Source of the DNA: Tyzzerella sp.
Lineage (GTDB): Bacteria; Bacillota; Clostridia; Lachnospirales; Lachnospiraceae
Length of the DNA: 54,531 nt
NCBI GenBank assembly: GCA_017465565.1
Contig: JAFTWA010000026.1
Coordinates: forward strand, 1 to 54,531
Direction of reading: 5' to 3'
Shown: positions 9,009 through 16,904 of the stretch, one piece after another
How positions within the stretch are numbered: position 1 is the first letter of the stretch
Layout: each line of letters starts with the position of its first letter
Notes under the pieces: model-generated
Seen by the model: the letters and a program-made list of their open reading frames with translations, nothing else
Databases searched by the model: none
Told to the model about the DNA's origin: nothing
Made by a program: the position numbers and the translations under genes

Positions 9009-10667
9009 ATGAAGAAGATGAAAAAATTAGTTGCCCTGTTGTTAGCAGTAACAACGGTGCTCGGAACGAGTTTGACAACATTTGCTGCAAAGCCAGCAGC
9101 AACAGATAAAGTATTAGTAACTGTGACAAATGTGGAGTCAGGGGCGGAAGTAACCGCATATCAAATCATCGAAGGTGCCTATGGTGGAAATGGTTTCCTT
9201 GGATATAAGGAAGCCAAACCAACGACAGGTACACTGGAACTTTTTACTAGTGATTATTTAACAGAAGAATCTGACCTCCCGACATCTTCAGAAGTGACAG
9301 ACATTGCTGCAAAAATCAATGCGGGTACTTTAGTTCTTGCAAACTCTGTTGAGTTAGATGAAACTGAATCAACAGCAGATGTTACAAGTTATACAGCAAA
9401 TTTAACAGCTGGTTATTGGGTTGTGTTAGTAAGGGGAACGGTTCATGTATATAACCCAATGTTAGTTGGTGTTTATTATAAAACAGATGAATCAGGGGAT
9501 GATAACTCCTTAGTGCCAGATGTAGAAGTAGATGCAACAGACCATTGGACACTTGTAACCAATAATGCGTATGCAAAATCTTCAGAACCTTCTATCGAAA
9601 AAACAGCAAGTGTACAGACACAGCATGTTGGTGAAACGGTTGATTTCACAATTACAACTACAATTCCTGATTACAGTGAAGAATATGATTCTGCAGTATT
9701 TACAGTAACAGACAAATTAACACACCTTGTATTAACAACTGGAGAAATTACAGTATCAATTGATGGTGAAGAAGTAACAAATCCAAACGGAATTTTCAAA
9801 ATTACAGGCAATACGAAAGATTCTACTACATTTACAATAGCATTTGAAAAGGATTGGTTATTAGAAAGAGAAGCAGACAGTGATATTGCAGCAAACGCGG
9901 GAAAATCAATTGAAATTACGTATACTGGAACTGTAACAGAAGAGGCAGTTAACGATGAGGCGGCGGAAAATGAGGCTGTTTTAACTTATACACATAATCC
10001 TGGCGAACACGATGGCAAAGATAAGGATATTGAAAAAGTGTATTCTTTTGATATTGATGCAGGTGTAACAAAACAGGTTATTACGAAAGTAAAAGAAGAC
10101 GCGGCAAAGCCTTTGGCAGGAGCGACATTTAAATTATATACAAATATAGCTTGTACAGAAGAATATGAATATTCAAATACAGCAACTAACGATGATTTAA
10201 CAGAAGACGGTGTTGTGTCTGATGCAGAAGGTCAGTTACACATTAGTGGTCTGAATGTAGGAACATACTATTTAAAAGAAACAATTGCACCAAATGGATA
10301 CAGCTTAAACGATACCATTTATAAAATTGTAATTGCTGCAGAAATTGATAATGACACAGATGAACTTGAATCATGGAGTATTGTAGTTACGCCTGTGGTA
10401 AAGGACGCACAGGGTAATTATGAGGAACAGACGGAAGAAGCAGCTGCAAATAACTTTACGATTGAGTCCGGAGCTATAAAAGTAAACGATGACAAGGATG
10501 ATTCTACGGAAGATGGAATAAACGAAACACAGGTAATGAACCTTAAACTTGTTTCGCTCCCATCAACAGGCGGCATCGGTACAACAATTTTCACAATTGC
10601 AGGCTGTGGAATCATGATTACAGCAGCCGGTCTCTTCTTCGTAAATCGAAGAAAAGATAAATCATAG
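9009..10667 (+). CDS. Major pilin, SpaA/SpaH type, LPXTG-anchored
   Basis: This 552-residue backbone pilin has a signal peptide (1-26, ending TFAA). A fimbrial D2-type isopeptide domain lies at about 195-320 (SIEKTASVQTQHVGETVDF and beyond). A CnaB-type domain at about 350-450 contains the E-box YYLKETIAPNGY. The sorting signal LPSTG is at about 517-521, followed by a membrane segment and RRKDKS. The ATG at 9009 begins a perfect signal peptide, so the longer reading from 8922 was rejected. It lies between the ancillary pilin and the sortase. Subunits are expected to be joined through a pilin lysine by that sortase. Confidence 0.9.
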   Translation: MKKMKKLVALLLAVTTVLGTSLTTFAAKPAATDKVLVTVTNVESGAEVTAYQIIEGAYGGNGFLGYKEAKPTTGTLELFTSDYLTEESDLPTSSEVTDIAAKINAGTLVLANSVELDETESTADVTSYTANLTAGYWVVLVRGTVHVYNPMLVGVYYKTDESGDDNSLVPDVEVDATDHWTLVTNNAYAKSSEPSIEKTASVQTQHVGETVDFTITTTIPDYSEEYDSAVFTVTDKLTHLVLTTGEITVSIDGEEVTNPNGIFKITGNTKDSTTFTIAFEKDWLLEREADSDIAANAGKSIEITYTGTVTEEAVNDEAAENEAVLTYTHNPGEHDGKDKDIEKVYSFDIDAGVTKQVITKVKEDAAKPLAGATFKLYTNIACTEEYEYSNTATNDDLTEDGVVSDAEGQLHISGLNVGTYYLKETIAPNGYSLNDTIYKIVIAAEIDNDTDELESWSIVVTPVVKDAQGNYEEQTEEAAANNFTIESGAIKVNDDKDDSTEDGINETQVMNLKLVSLPSTGGIGTTIFTIAGCGIMITAAGLFFVNRRKDKS

Positions 10668-10700
10668 AGTCTAATCGGTTTGTCTCTGGGGGTGTTGGGT

Positions 10701-11414
10701 GTGAAGCAAAAAATTATGAATCTGCTTTTGGGACTCATATTTCTCATTGGATTTGGAATTTTAATCTATCCTGCAGTATCTAATCAGTGGAACACATACC
10801 GCCAGAGCAGGTTGATCGTAAGCTACAATAAGGTGGTCAATGAGATGGAACCAGAAGTTTTTGCAGAGGAATGGGAGAGAGCCAAAAGCTTCAATGACAG
10901 TTTCGTTGAAAATGATATTTATAGTGATGTCTTTGGAATTCGCGAGACTGGATTAAAAAATACAGATTACTGGAAGGTGCTGAATGTGGCTCAGGATGGA
11001 GTGATGGGGTATTTATCTATTCCGAAGATTCATATCAAGTTAGCCATTTATCATGGAACAGAGAAGGATGTCCTTCGAACGGGTGTTGGCCATTTGAACG
11101 GCACCAAGCTTCCAATTGGAGGCGAGGGCACACATTCTGTTCTGGCGGCACACAGAGGAACGGCAAGAGCAAAATTGTTTACCGATATCAATCAACTGGA
11201 AAAAGGGGATATGTTTTATGTCTATGTGCTGGATGAAGTGCTTGCCTACGAGGTGGATCAGGTTCTGGATATGGTAGATAAATACGATAGAGAAAGATTG
11301 CGGGCAGCACTTGCAATTGAAGAAGGAGAAGATTATATTACATTACTTACTTGTACGCCGTATGGTTCGAATTCGCACAGGCTTTTGGTTCGAGGGTCTA
11401 GAGTGCCATATTAA
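10701..11414 (+). CDS. Pilus-assembling sortase, class C-like
   Basis: This sortase of about 237 residues links pilin subunits through their LPSTG motifs. It has an N-terminal membrane segment (about 5-24) and the catalytic residues in order: His in LAAHRGT, Cys in TLLTCTPYG, and Arg in HRLLVRG. The TLxTC-TPYG-N-HRLLV signature is that of class B/C enzymes in pilus loci. I prefer the GTG at 10701 because GGGGGTG lies at the right distance; an ATG at 10716 or a TTG at 10680 is possible. It lacks the second membrane segment often found at the C terminus of class C sortases. Confidence 0.9.
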   Translation: MKQKIMNLLLGLIFLIGFGILIYPAVSNQWNTYRQSRLIVSYNKVVNEMEPEVFAEEWERAKSFNDSFVENDIYSDVFGIRETGLKNTDYWKVLNVAQDGVMGYLSIPKIHIKLAIYHGTEKDVLRTGVGHLNGTKLPIGGEGTHSVLAAHRGTARAKLFTDINQLEKGDMFYVYVLDEVLAYEVDQVLDMVDKYDRERLRAALAIEEGEDYITLLTCTPYGSNSHRLLVRGSRVPY

Positions 11415-11426
11415 ATAGAAATAAAA

Positions 11427-11466
11427 AAGTACAGAACAAACATTCGATTTGTTCTGTACTTTTCTT
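11427..11466 (+). terminator. Intrinsic terminator after the pilus operon
   Basis: A stem of about 14 bases (11427-11440 with 11448-11461), an AT-rich loop and a T-run follow. It shares its stem sequence (AGTACAGAACAAA) with the terminator at 7587 that precedes the pilus locus. Confidence 0.92.
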
Positions 11467-11474
11467 TTGTCTTC

Positions 11475-11483
11475 TGATATAAT
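11475..11483 (+). promoter_or_regulatory. Extended -10 promoter of uvrB
   Basis: The sequence TGATATAAT at 11475-11483 is a consensus -10 hexamer with the extended TGn motif. It lies 56 bases before the uvrB start. No good -35 was seen. Confidence 0.55.
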
Positions 11484-11538
11484 CTAGTAGAATAAGCAGA
11501 TAATAATTTTAAGAACGATTAGAACCAGGAGACTAATT

Positions 11539-11811
11539 ATGGATAAATTCGTTTTAAAATCAGAATACAAGCCAACCGGAGACCAGCCTCAAGCCATCGA
11601 AGCCTTAGTTAAGGGCTTTCAAGAAGGCAATCAATGCCAGACTTTACTTGGTGTTACTGGCTCAGGTAAGACATTTACCATGGCAAATATTATTGAAAAA
11701 CTAAATAGACCGACGCTGGTAATCGCACATAATAAGACTTTGGCTGCACAGCTTTATGGGGAATTCAAGGAATTTTTTCCTGAAAATAGGGTGGAGTATT
11801 TTGTGTCCTAG
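11539..11811 (+). pseudogene. uvrB: uvrB, 5' fragment interrupted by the ICE
   Basis: The 90 codons give the N terminus of UvrB, the damage-loading helicase-like subunit of nucleotide excision repair. The family start ([17 protein letters not shown]), the Walker A motif GVTGSGKT and the segment [20 protein letters not shown] are all present. A normal UvrB has about 660 residues and continues after EYFVS with the YYDYYQPEAY region. Here a TAG stop follows directly. The next DNA belongs to a mobile element. The promoter and ribosome binding site are intact, so a short useless peptide is expected while the element is integrated. The remaining coding sequence is not in the window and should lie beyond its right end. 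Confidence 0.9.
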
Positions 11812-11880
11812 AATGGCGGGGGCAAAAAAGTAGTGTTATTTAGTGCTGTTTAGTACCGAAAAATCCCCATATTCCGTACA
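11800..11880. mobile_element. Probable left junction of the ICE (attL) in uvrB
   Basis: Homology to uvrB stops at about 11808-11811. A non-coding run with imperfect repeats of TTAGTG/TTAGTA (11830-11857) follows. The recombination core probably lies within TTTGTGTCCTA just before the break, as the exact crossover point cannot be set without the right end. Everything from here to the end of the window is read as ICE. Confidence 0.6.
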
Positions 11881-11926
11881 AAATGGGACAAAAAGGACTA
11901 GATGATACAGGGCGGTACGGATGGAA

Positions 11927-11982
11927 TTTGTGACTTTTATTCGTAATGAAAAGGGTGGTTTTGTGACTTTTATTCGTAATGA
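11927..11982 (+). repeat. Two direct repeats of 23 bases, 33-base period
   Basis: The 23 bases beginning TTTGTGACTTTTATTCG at 11927-11949 recur exactly at 11960-11982. They lie close to the ICE left end and upstream of the first cargo gene. They could be protein-binding sites for recombination or an operator. Confidence 0.8.
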
Positions 11983-12007
11983 GAAACAAAAGATATTGGA
12001 GGCAAAG

Positions 12008-12871
12008 ATGGGAAAACAACAAGTAAAAATCCTTAGAAAATTTATTATTGGTTATGTAATGGTATGTGTACTGTGTTTAGGAATAGTTGCAAGAACATGT
12101 TCGGATAATCCTGATTTGATGTCTTATCTGGGAAGTTTTTTGGGAGGGATTTTGGGAGGCTTAGCGACATTAATAGCAATTTATTTTACATTGATGTCTT
12201 TGAAACAAGATGTAATGCCGCATGTTTTCCCAATGAGAACAGTTTTATATGGTTACTATTCCAAAACCAAGGGGATTTATGTGTCAGCAGAAAATATAGA
12301 AGAAGATATGATTTCAATTAACGGAGAATACGTTGAAAATCATAAAGTAGATTTCAACCCTTTTAACACTAGTTTTATGAAATTTGCCAATGTAGGAAAG
12401 GATTCTGCATTAAATGTTAGGATTGAGTGGAGCACGCCGTATGACTCGGAATTGTATGATATTCTTTTAGAGTATGGTATTCCACATACATATTTTGACA
12501 AGCACTTTAATACTCAGAGGCAGGAAAAGTTGTATGCAGATTATATGTTACCAATTAAAATTGATCCTGAAGGATATAGGGTGCAAATTATAGATGAACT
12601 TGTTGAAATCTTGAGATATATAATGAGTGTATTTTTAGGGGCATTTGATGAATATGCGATAAATGAAAAAACACGAGTTGAATTTGGGAATAACTTTATT
12701 AAGAAAAAACAGAAATTTGCTACTATAAAAATCGCTTTTGATGATTTGAATGGCAACACAATAACAAAAGAGTATCCAATATATTGCCGTTTACAGAGAA
12801 CTATAGGAAGATACAATGATGGGTACGAAAAAATGAAAATAGAATTATCTACTTTCGATATTGTAAATTAG
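12008..12871 (+). CDS. Unrecognised two-helix membrane protein, cargo gene 1
   Basis: This 287-residue protein is not recognised. Two hydrophobic segments (residues about 12-30 and 37-62, the second glycine-rich with GSFLGGILGGLATLIA) precede a soluble domain of about 220 residues with beta-strand character (SFMKFANVGKDSALNVRIEW). I chose the ATG at 12008 because TTGGAGGCAAAG lies upstream. The longer reading covers the direct repeats. It stands alone, has lower GC than the conjugation genes and ends in the first of four related terminators. Its position beside other defence units makes a protective role possible, but nothing in the sequence shows it. Confidence 0.7.
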   Translation: MGKQQVKILRKFIIGYVMVCVLCLGIVARTCSDNPDLMSYLGSFLGGILGGLATLIAIYFTLMSLKQDVMPHVFPMRTVLYGYYSKTKGIYVSAENIEEDMISINGEYVENHKVDFNPFNTSFMKFANVGKDSALNVRIEWSTPYDSELYDILLEYGIPHTYFDKHFNTQRQEKLYADYMLPIKIDPEGYRVQIIDELVEILRYIMSVFLGAFDEYAINEKTRVEFGNNFIKKKQKFATIKIAFDDLNGNTITKEYPIYCRLQRTIGRYNDGYEKMKIELSTFDIVN

Positions 12872-12893
12872 AAAATAATAATCTTATTAAATA

Positions 12894-12938
12894 TTGTACA
12901 TAACCGATTGGTTTCAAATGAAATCAGTCGGTTTTTTA
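12894..12938 (+). terminator. Cassette terminator, copy 1
   Basis: TGTACATAACCGATTGG starts a stem (12902-12915 with 12920-12933) followed by six T. Three related copies end other cargo units at 13719, 17864 and 21776. Confidence 0.92.
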
Positions 12939-13051
12939 ATAGAATTATTAAAAAAGTATAAAAAACAAACTTTATTTGGTTTTATATGGTCTTTTCTGTT
13001 TTTTGAAAGTAATATAAAGTATAAACATATTTTGAAAGAGGGTGCTTTTTA

Positions 13052-13705
13052 ATGAAAATGAGAATGGAATTTCTAAAGGTAAAGATATTCTGTGTTGTCC
13101 TTGGTTATATGGAAAGAGTGTTTGCCATATTAATTATTTTGGTTGGAGTAATGTTAAAAAAGTACATGGAGATTGCAATTATATTAATGTTTCTGTGGAT
13201 ACTTAAAAAATGTGTAATCGTAAAAAGCAAGGGGTGTTTGCAAATAATCAAAACATCTAAAGGCTATCAGTTATCAATGTGTAAAAGTTTTCCGGGACAA
13301 AAACAGAATGCAATTCTTAGAAGTTTTTTAAAAAGTTTTCAAGACATCTTTGATGAGAAGACTCTTAAAAAGCTGAAAGGGAAAACAATATACATTAATA
13401 CACATAGTACGTTTTGTAGGGGCATTTTAAAGTTGTTATCAACAGAAAAAACGTATCGAGAAGAGGATATAGAATCTTTTGCAAGGCAAGGCAATTTAAA
13501 AATTAGAGAGTATACAATTCGGATAAATAAGTTGCAAGATAGAAAAAATCTAATGTTAGCCTCAGCATATCCAATTTGGCCTAGCAAAGAGCAATTGGAT
13601 GAATTTGAAGAAAAGAATCAAGCAGAAAAGTTTTATGAATTGCGCGTACCGATAGAATTATTTGATCAAATGAATCTAAAAAACAAGATTTGCCGAAATG
13701 CATAA
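13052..13705 (+). CDS. Unrecognised membrane protein, cargo gene 2
   Basis: This 217-residue protein is not recognised. A hydrophobic N-terminal part (about residues 10-57, probably two membrane helices) is followed by a lysine-rich soluble domain of about 150 residues. The start has AAAGAGGGTGC upstream. It forms a single-gene unit between cassette terminators 1 and 2, has low GC and has no domain I can name. Its layout (two helices, then a cytosolic domain) parallels that of the gene at 12008, but the sequences do not look related. Confidence 0.65.
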   Translation: MKMRMEFLKVKIFCVVLGYMERVFAILIILVGVMLKKYMEIAIILMFLWILKKCVIVKSKGCLQIIKTSKGYQLSMCKSFPGQKQNAILRSFLKSFQDIFDEKTLKKLKGKTIYINTHSTFCRGILKLLSTEKTYREEDIESFARQGNLKIREYTIRINKLQDRKNLMLASAYPIWPSKEQLDEFEEKNQAEKFYELRVPIELFDQMNLKNKICRNA

Positions 13706-13718
13706 ACTTAGTTTACAT

Positions 13719-13762
13719 GTACATAACCGATTGGTTTCATAACGAAATCAGTCGGTTTTTTA
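13719..13762 (+). terminator. Cassette terminator, copy 2
   Basis: The stem 13725-13738 pairs with 13744-13757 and is followed by a T-run. Its arms are identical to copy 1 (AACCGATTGGTTTC and GAAATCAGTCGGTT); only the loop differs. Confidence 0.92.
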
Positions 13763-13794
13763 TTGCCTAAATTCAGGAGAAAGGATGTGGTTTT

Positions 13795-13920
13795 ATGAGT
13801 GAAAGAAAGACATATGAAGTAGAAAACATGGAAGATTTAAGGCAAATGATTGAAGAACTTCCGGATGGAGTCATCTTGGAAGTGTCGGTAAAGCAAGGTG
13901 GTGATGAAGATGAGTTATGA
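13795..13920 (+). CDS. Small acidic protein upstream of radC
   Basis: This 41-codon gene starts at an ATG preceded by AGGAGAAAGGATGTGG. The product is acidic, with a run of the type MEDLRQMIEELPDGV near residues 12-26, and has no recognised domain. Its stop overlaps the start region of the RadC-like gene, which suggests translational coupling. Confidence 0.6.
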   Translation: MSERKTYEVENMEDLRQMIEELPDGVILEVSVKQGGDEDEL

Positions 13921-14404
13921 GATGGAGGTGGTCAACATTCGTCTTGTAAAGGAGCCATCTTGGTATAGTAAAGAACCATTGAACAGTCCAGACAAAATTG
14001 CAGAGTTTATGTCGCAGGAATTGAAAAGTTACGACAGGGAAGTGTTCTGTATTCTGAACCTTACAACAGACTCAAAGGTTATCAACATGAACATTGTGAG
14101 TATGGGAACGATTAATGCTTCATTGGTAAGCGCAAGAGAGGTTTTTAAGAGCAGTATTCTGTCAAATGCGGCTTTCATTATTGCAGTGCATAATCATCCC
14201 AGTGGGAATCTGTATCCATCACAAAACGATATGCTGATAACGAACAAACTAATGCAAGCAGGTGAATTATTGGGGATTGAATTGCTTGATCACATCATTG
14301 TAGGTGGAGGAAAAGGAGAGTATTACAGTTTTCATACTCATAATTTGCTTCTAGACAAAGAGTTGCAACAGAAACAAAAAGGTCAAAAAACGATGGAACG
14401 ATAG
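13910..14404 (+). CDS. RadC-like JAB-domain protein
   Basis: This RadC-family protein of about 164 residues has a JAMM/MPN+ motif (HNHPSGNLYPSQND). The length matches the short RadC-like proteins carried by plasmids and ICEs, which lack the helix-hairpin-helix part of chromosomal RadC. Their function is unsettled despite the DNA-repair name. The start is probably the ATG at 13910, because AAGGTGG lies at 13896-13902; GTG 13898 and ATG 13904 are alternatives. ParA follows 14 bases downstream, so it belongs to the maintenance module. Confidence 0.85.
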   Translation: MSYEMEVVNIRLVKEPSWYSKEPLNSPDKIAEFMSQELKSYDREVFCILNLTTDSKVINMNIVSMGTINASLVSAREVFKSSILSNAAFIIAVHNHPSGNLYPSQNDMLITNKLMQAGELLGIELLDHIIVGGGKGEYYSFHTHNLLLDKELQQKQKGQKTMER

Positions 14405-14418
14405 GAGGAGAAAATTTC

Positions 14419-15246
14419 ATGTCGAAATGCAAAGTAATTGCCATCTTGAATCAAAAAGGTGGCACAGGAAAAACGACAACAGCAATCAATCTGGGTGTTG
14501 GACTTGCAAATGAGGGTAAGAGAGTCCTGTTAGTTGATAATGATCCGGAAGGGCATCTTACCACAGCACTAGGATGGACAAGTCCGGACAGTATACCAGT
14601 GACGCTTTCTACGCAGTTGGAGAGGATAATTAGTAATGAACCATTTAATTGCTGGGAGGGTATCTTACATCATGATGAAGGCGTAGATGTTATGCCTGCT
14701 AATTTACAACTGGCAGACTTGGATGCTGGCTTAGTAAATGTCAGAGGGCGAGAAGGTGTTATGAAAAAGTATCTAAGTGAGATAAAGGACGATTATGATT
14801 ATATCTTGATTGATTGTCTTTCAAACTTAGGAATGTTGGTTATTAACGCATTAGCAGCTTCGGATAGTGTGATTGTTCCGGTACAGGCTCATTATTTGCC
14901 TTTAATGGGTATGACACATTTGATGAAAAGCATTCAAAAAGTGCAACGTCAAATCAATCCGAAGTTAAAGATTGAAGGGATTCTGATAACGCTTGCGGAT
15001 ATGAGAACAAATTTGGCACGTTCTACGGAGTCTGCTTTACGTGAGAATTATGGTAAAGCAATTCATATCTATAAGACCATTATTCCGGTTGGAATAAAAG
15101 CCGCAGAGGCTAGTGTAGAGGGCAAAAGCGTTTATAAGCACGAAAAACGGAGTGTGGTTGCAAAAGCGTATGAAGCATTTACTAAGGAGGTGATTGCAGA
15201 TGGCGAAAAGCAAAGAATTAAACATGAAAATTCCCTCAGTAGGTGA
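14419..15246 (+). CDS. parA: ParA-family partition ATPase
   Basis: This 275-residue ATPase is of the ParA/Soj type. The deviant Walker A motif KGGTGKTT is at residues 13-20 and the Walker B-like segment DYDYILIDC is near residue 130. It acts with ParB to partition DNA, here probably to stabilise the excised, circular form of the ICE. A GGAGGAGAAAATTTC ribosome binding site precedes the ATG. It overlaps parB by 47 bases. Confidence 0.92.
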   Translation: MSKCKVIAILNQKGGTGKTTTAINLGVGLANEGKRVLLVDNDPEGHLTTALGWTSPDSIPVTLSTQLERIISNEPFNCWEGILHHDEGVDVMPANLQLADLDAGLVNVRGREGVMKKYLSEIKDDYDYILIDCLSNLGMLVINALAASDSVIVPVQAHYLPLMGMTHLMKSIQKVQRQINPKLKIEGILITLADMRTNLARSTESALRENYGKAIHIYKTIIPVGIKAAEASVEGKSVYKHEKRSVVAKAYEAFTKEVIADGEKQRIKHENSLSR

Positions 15247-16165
15247 TTTGTTCAGTACGCAGGAGGAACGTGAGGAAGTCGGGCGTGAAAGCGTAAGAGA
15301 CATTCCTTTAGAAGATATTCGCGAGTTTCCGAATCATCCGTTTAAAGTGAAAATGGATGATAAGATGATGGAAATGGTAGAGAGTGTAAGACAATATGGT
15401 ATCTTAGTTCCTGCAATTGTTCGACCTAAAGAAGACGGTACTTATGAAATGGTTGCAGGACACAGAAGACGAATGGCAAGTGAACTGGCCGAAAAAGGAG
15501 ATATGCCTTGTCTGGTACGTGAATTGACAGATGATGAGGCTACAATCATCATGGTTGATTCCAATCTGCAAAGAGAGGAAATCTTACCGTCAGAGAAAGC
15601 ATTTGCTTATAAGATGAAGTTGGATGCTATGAAAAGGCAAGGTAAACGCACGGACTTAACTTCTGTGCCACTGGCACAGAAGTTGCAGGGTAAGACATCG
15701 AGAGAGCTTCTTGCAGAGCAGGTTGGTGAAAGTCAGGATCAGATTCGGCGTTACATTCGCTTGACGGAACTGATTCCATCACTCTTAGATATGGTTGATG
15801 AGGGTAAAATTGCAATGAGACCTGCGGTTGAGTTGTCTTACCTGCCGAAAAAAGAACAGGAAGTGCTTTTTGACACAATTGAAATGGAAGATTGCACTCC
15901 TAGTCATGCACAAGCGATTAAGATGCGTAAGTTTTCTGATGAGAAAAGATTGAATGAAGATGTGATTTTGTCGATTATGTCCGAAGAAAAGGGTAATCAA
16001 AAAGAACAATTCAAAATGCCAAAAGAACGTATTAGTAAATACTTTTCGCCAGGAACTTCTACAAAGCAAATAGAAGATACAATTATTAGGGCATTAGAGA
16101 TGTACAGAAAGAGGCAGAGAAAGATAGGAATTCTCCACCAAGGGGGAAGTGGCTTTATAGGTTAG
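15200..16165 (+). CDS. parB: ParB-family partition protein
   Basis: This DNA-binding partner of ParA has 321 residues. An N-terminal ParB/sulfiredoxin-like domain contains the conserved GHRRRMASELA segment and the preceding VPAIVRPKEDG. A central helix-turn-helix region follows (SRELLAEQVGESQDQIRRYIRL). The ATG at 15200 is chosen because AAGGAGGTGAT ends five bases before it. The gene starts inside parA. The C terminus (KRQRKIGILHQGGSGFIG) is short and unusual. The DNA just after it forms a weak GC hairpin (16167-16188). Confidence 0.9.
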   Translation: MAKSKELNMKIPSVGDLFSTQEEREEVGRESVRDIPLEDIREFPNHPFKVKMDDKMMEMVESVRQYGILVPAIVRPKEDGTYEMVAGHRRRMASELAEKGDMPCLVRELTDDEATIIMVDSNLQREEILPSEKAFAYKMKLDAMKRQGKRTDLTSVPLAQKLQGKTSRELLAEQVGESQDQIRRYIRLTELIPSLLDMVDEGKIAMRPAVELSYLPKKEQEVLFDTIEMEDCTPSHAQAIKMRKFSDEKRLNEDVILSIMSEEKGNQKEQFKMPKERISKYFSPGTSTKQIEDTIIRALEMYRKRQRKIGILHQGGSGFIG

Positions 16166-16344
16166 AGGGGAAGTTTTTTACATTCCCCCTTCCCACACCC
16201 TACCCCTGAATTTTACCAGCAGTTTACCAGCCGAAAAAGAAAATAAGTGGCGGTGGCTATCCACTTTGATGTTGGTGTTGTATTGGTATGCAAAATGTGG
16301 TAATTATTATATATATGTGAAGAAACACCCCAAAAGTTACCATT

Positions 16345-16409
16345 AAGTGTAAAAAACTTCCTATAAAGGGAAAATTTTTTCACAAAAGTGTAAAAAAGTG
16401 TGGTATGAT
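16345..16409 (+). promoter_or_regulatory. Promoter and candidate operator pair for the SecB-like operon
   Basis: AAGTGTAAAAAA occurs at 16345-16356 and again at 16386-16397. An extended -10 (TGGTATGAT, 16401-16409) lies right after the second copy. The operon starts at 16449. A repeated site over a promoter suits autoregulation of a toxin-antitoxin type operon (inference). Confidence 0.5.
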
Positions 16410-16448
16410 GAAAAAAACTGAAATATTTTAAATTGGAATGATAATATT

Positions 16449-16904
16449 ATGAATAAAGAACAAGCAGAAAAAAAGTTCCCTTCGTATTTCAAAAATTTCA
16501 AGATGCCAATATGGGCGAGGGAACAAGAGTTACAGGTTTTTCGTGCGTGTGCAACAGGAAAGGTTGACCGAGAATCATTTTTGAATTCATATGAAGAGAA
16601 TGGTTTTCAAGTTAGTATGGGTGGAGACGAAGATGATCCGCAAGAATATTCTTTATCTACATATACTAAGTTGAAGGATTTAAAAAGATTTATGACTGCG
16701 GACAGTCGTTTTGGTGTTCCATATAAAATTGCACAAGGTACAACAAATCCAGTACATGGGATTAGTCTTGAAACAAGAGAGTGGAAAAGAAATTTAGGAA
16801 TAAAAAGTAAAAGCTCCCATGTGGATTGGTGGTTGTATGAAAATGCGGAACCATGGAAAGAATTTAATGAGGTGAATTATAATGAATGTGGAGAAGTTGT
16901 TTAG
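16449..16904 (+). CDS. Unrecognised 151-residue protein, first gene of the SecB-like operon (candidate toxin)
   Basis: The product is 151 residues and I cannot assign a named domain. Its centre and end are compact and aromatic-rich, with YSLSTYTKLKDLKRFM, then PYKIAQGTTNPVHGIS near residues 96-111, then HVDWWLYENAEPW near 126-138. Conserved-looking polar and aromatic blocks suggest an enzyme. By order it occupies the toxin position of toxin-antitoxin-chaperone operons such as CmdTAC, whose toxin is an ADP-ribosyltransferase. That link is inference from the layout only. The stop overlaps the next gene by 23 bases, so expression is coupled. Confidence 0.6.
   Translation: MNKEQAEKKFPSYFKNFKMPIWAREQELQVFRACATGKVDRESFLNSYEENGFQVSMGGDEDDPQEYSLSTYTKLKDLKRFMTADSRFGVPYKIAQGTTNPVHGISLETREWKRNLGIKSKSSHVDWWLYENAEPWKEFNEVNYNECGEVV

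Noticed and set aside
13910-14404. RadC-like protein considered as part of the CBASS or another ubiquitin-like system because of its JAMM motif
   Set aside because: The sequence pattern is that of RadC, and it is linked to ParA/ParB instead of an E1/E2 gene.
16165-16344. Possible small gene or RNA in the gap after parB
   Set aside because: Only a weak hairpin and short repeats are visible. No start with a ribosome binding site and no recognisable RNA fold was found.
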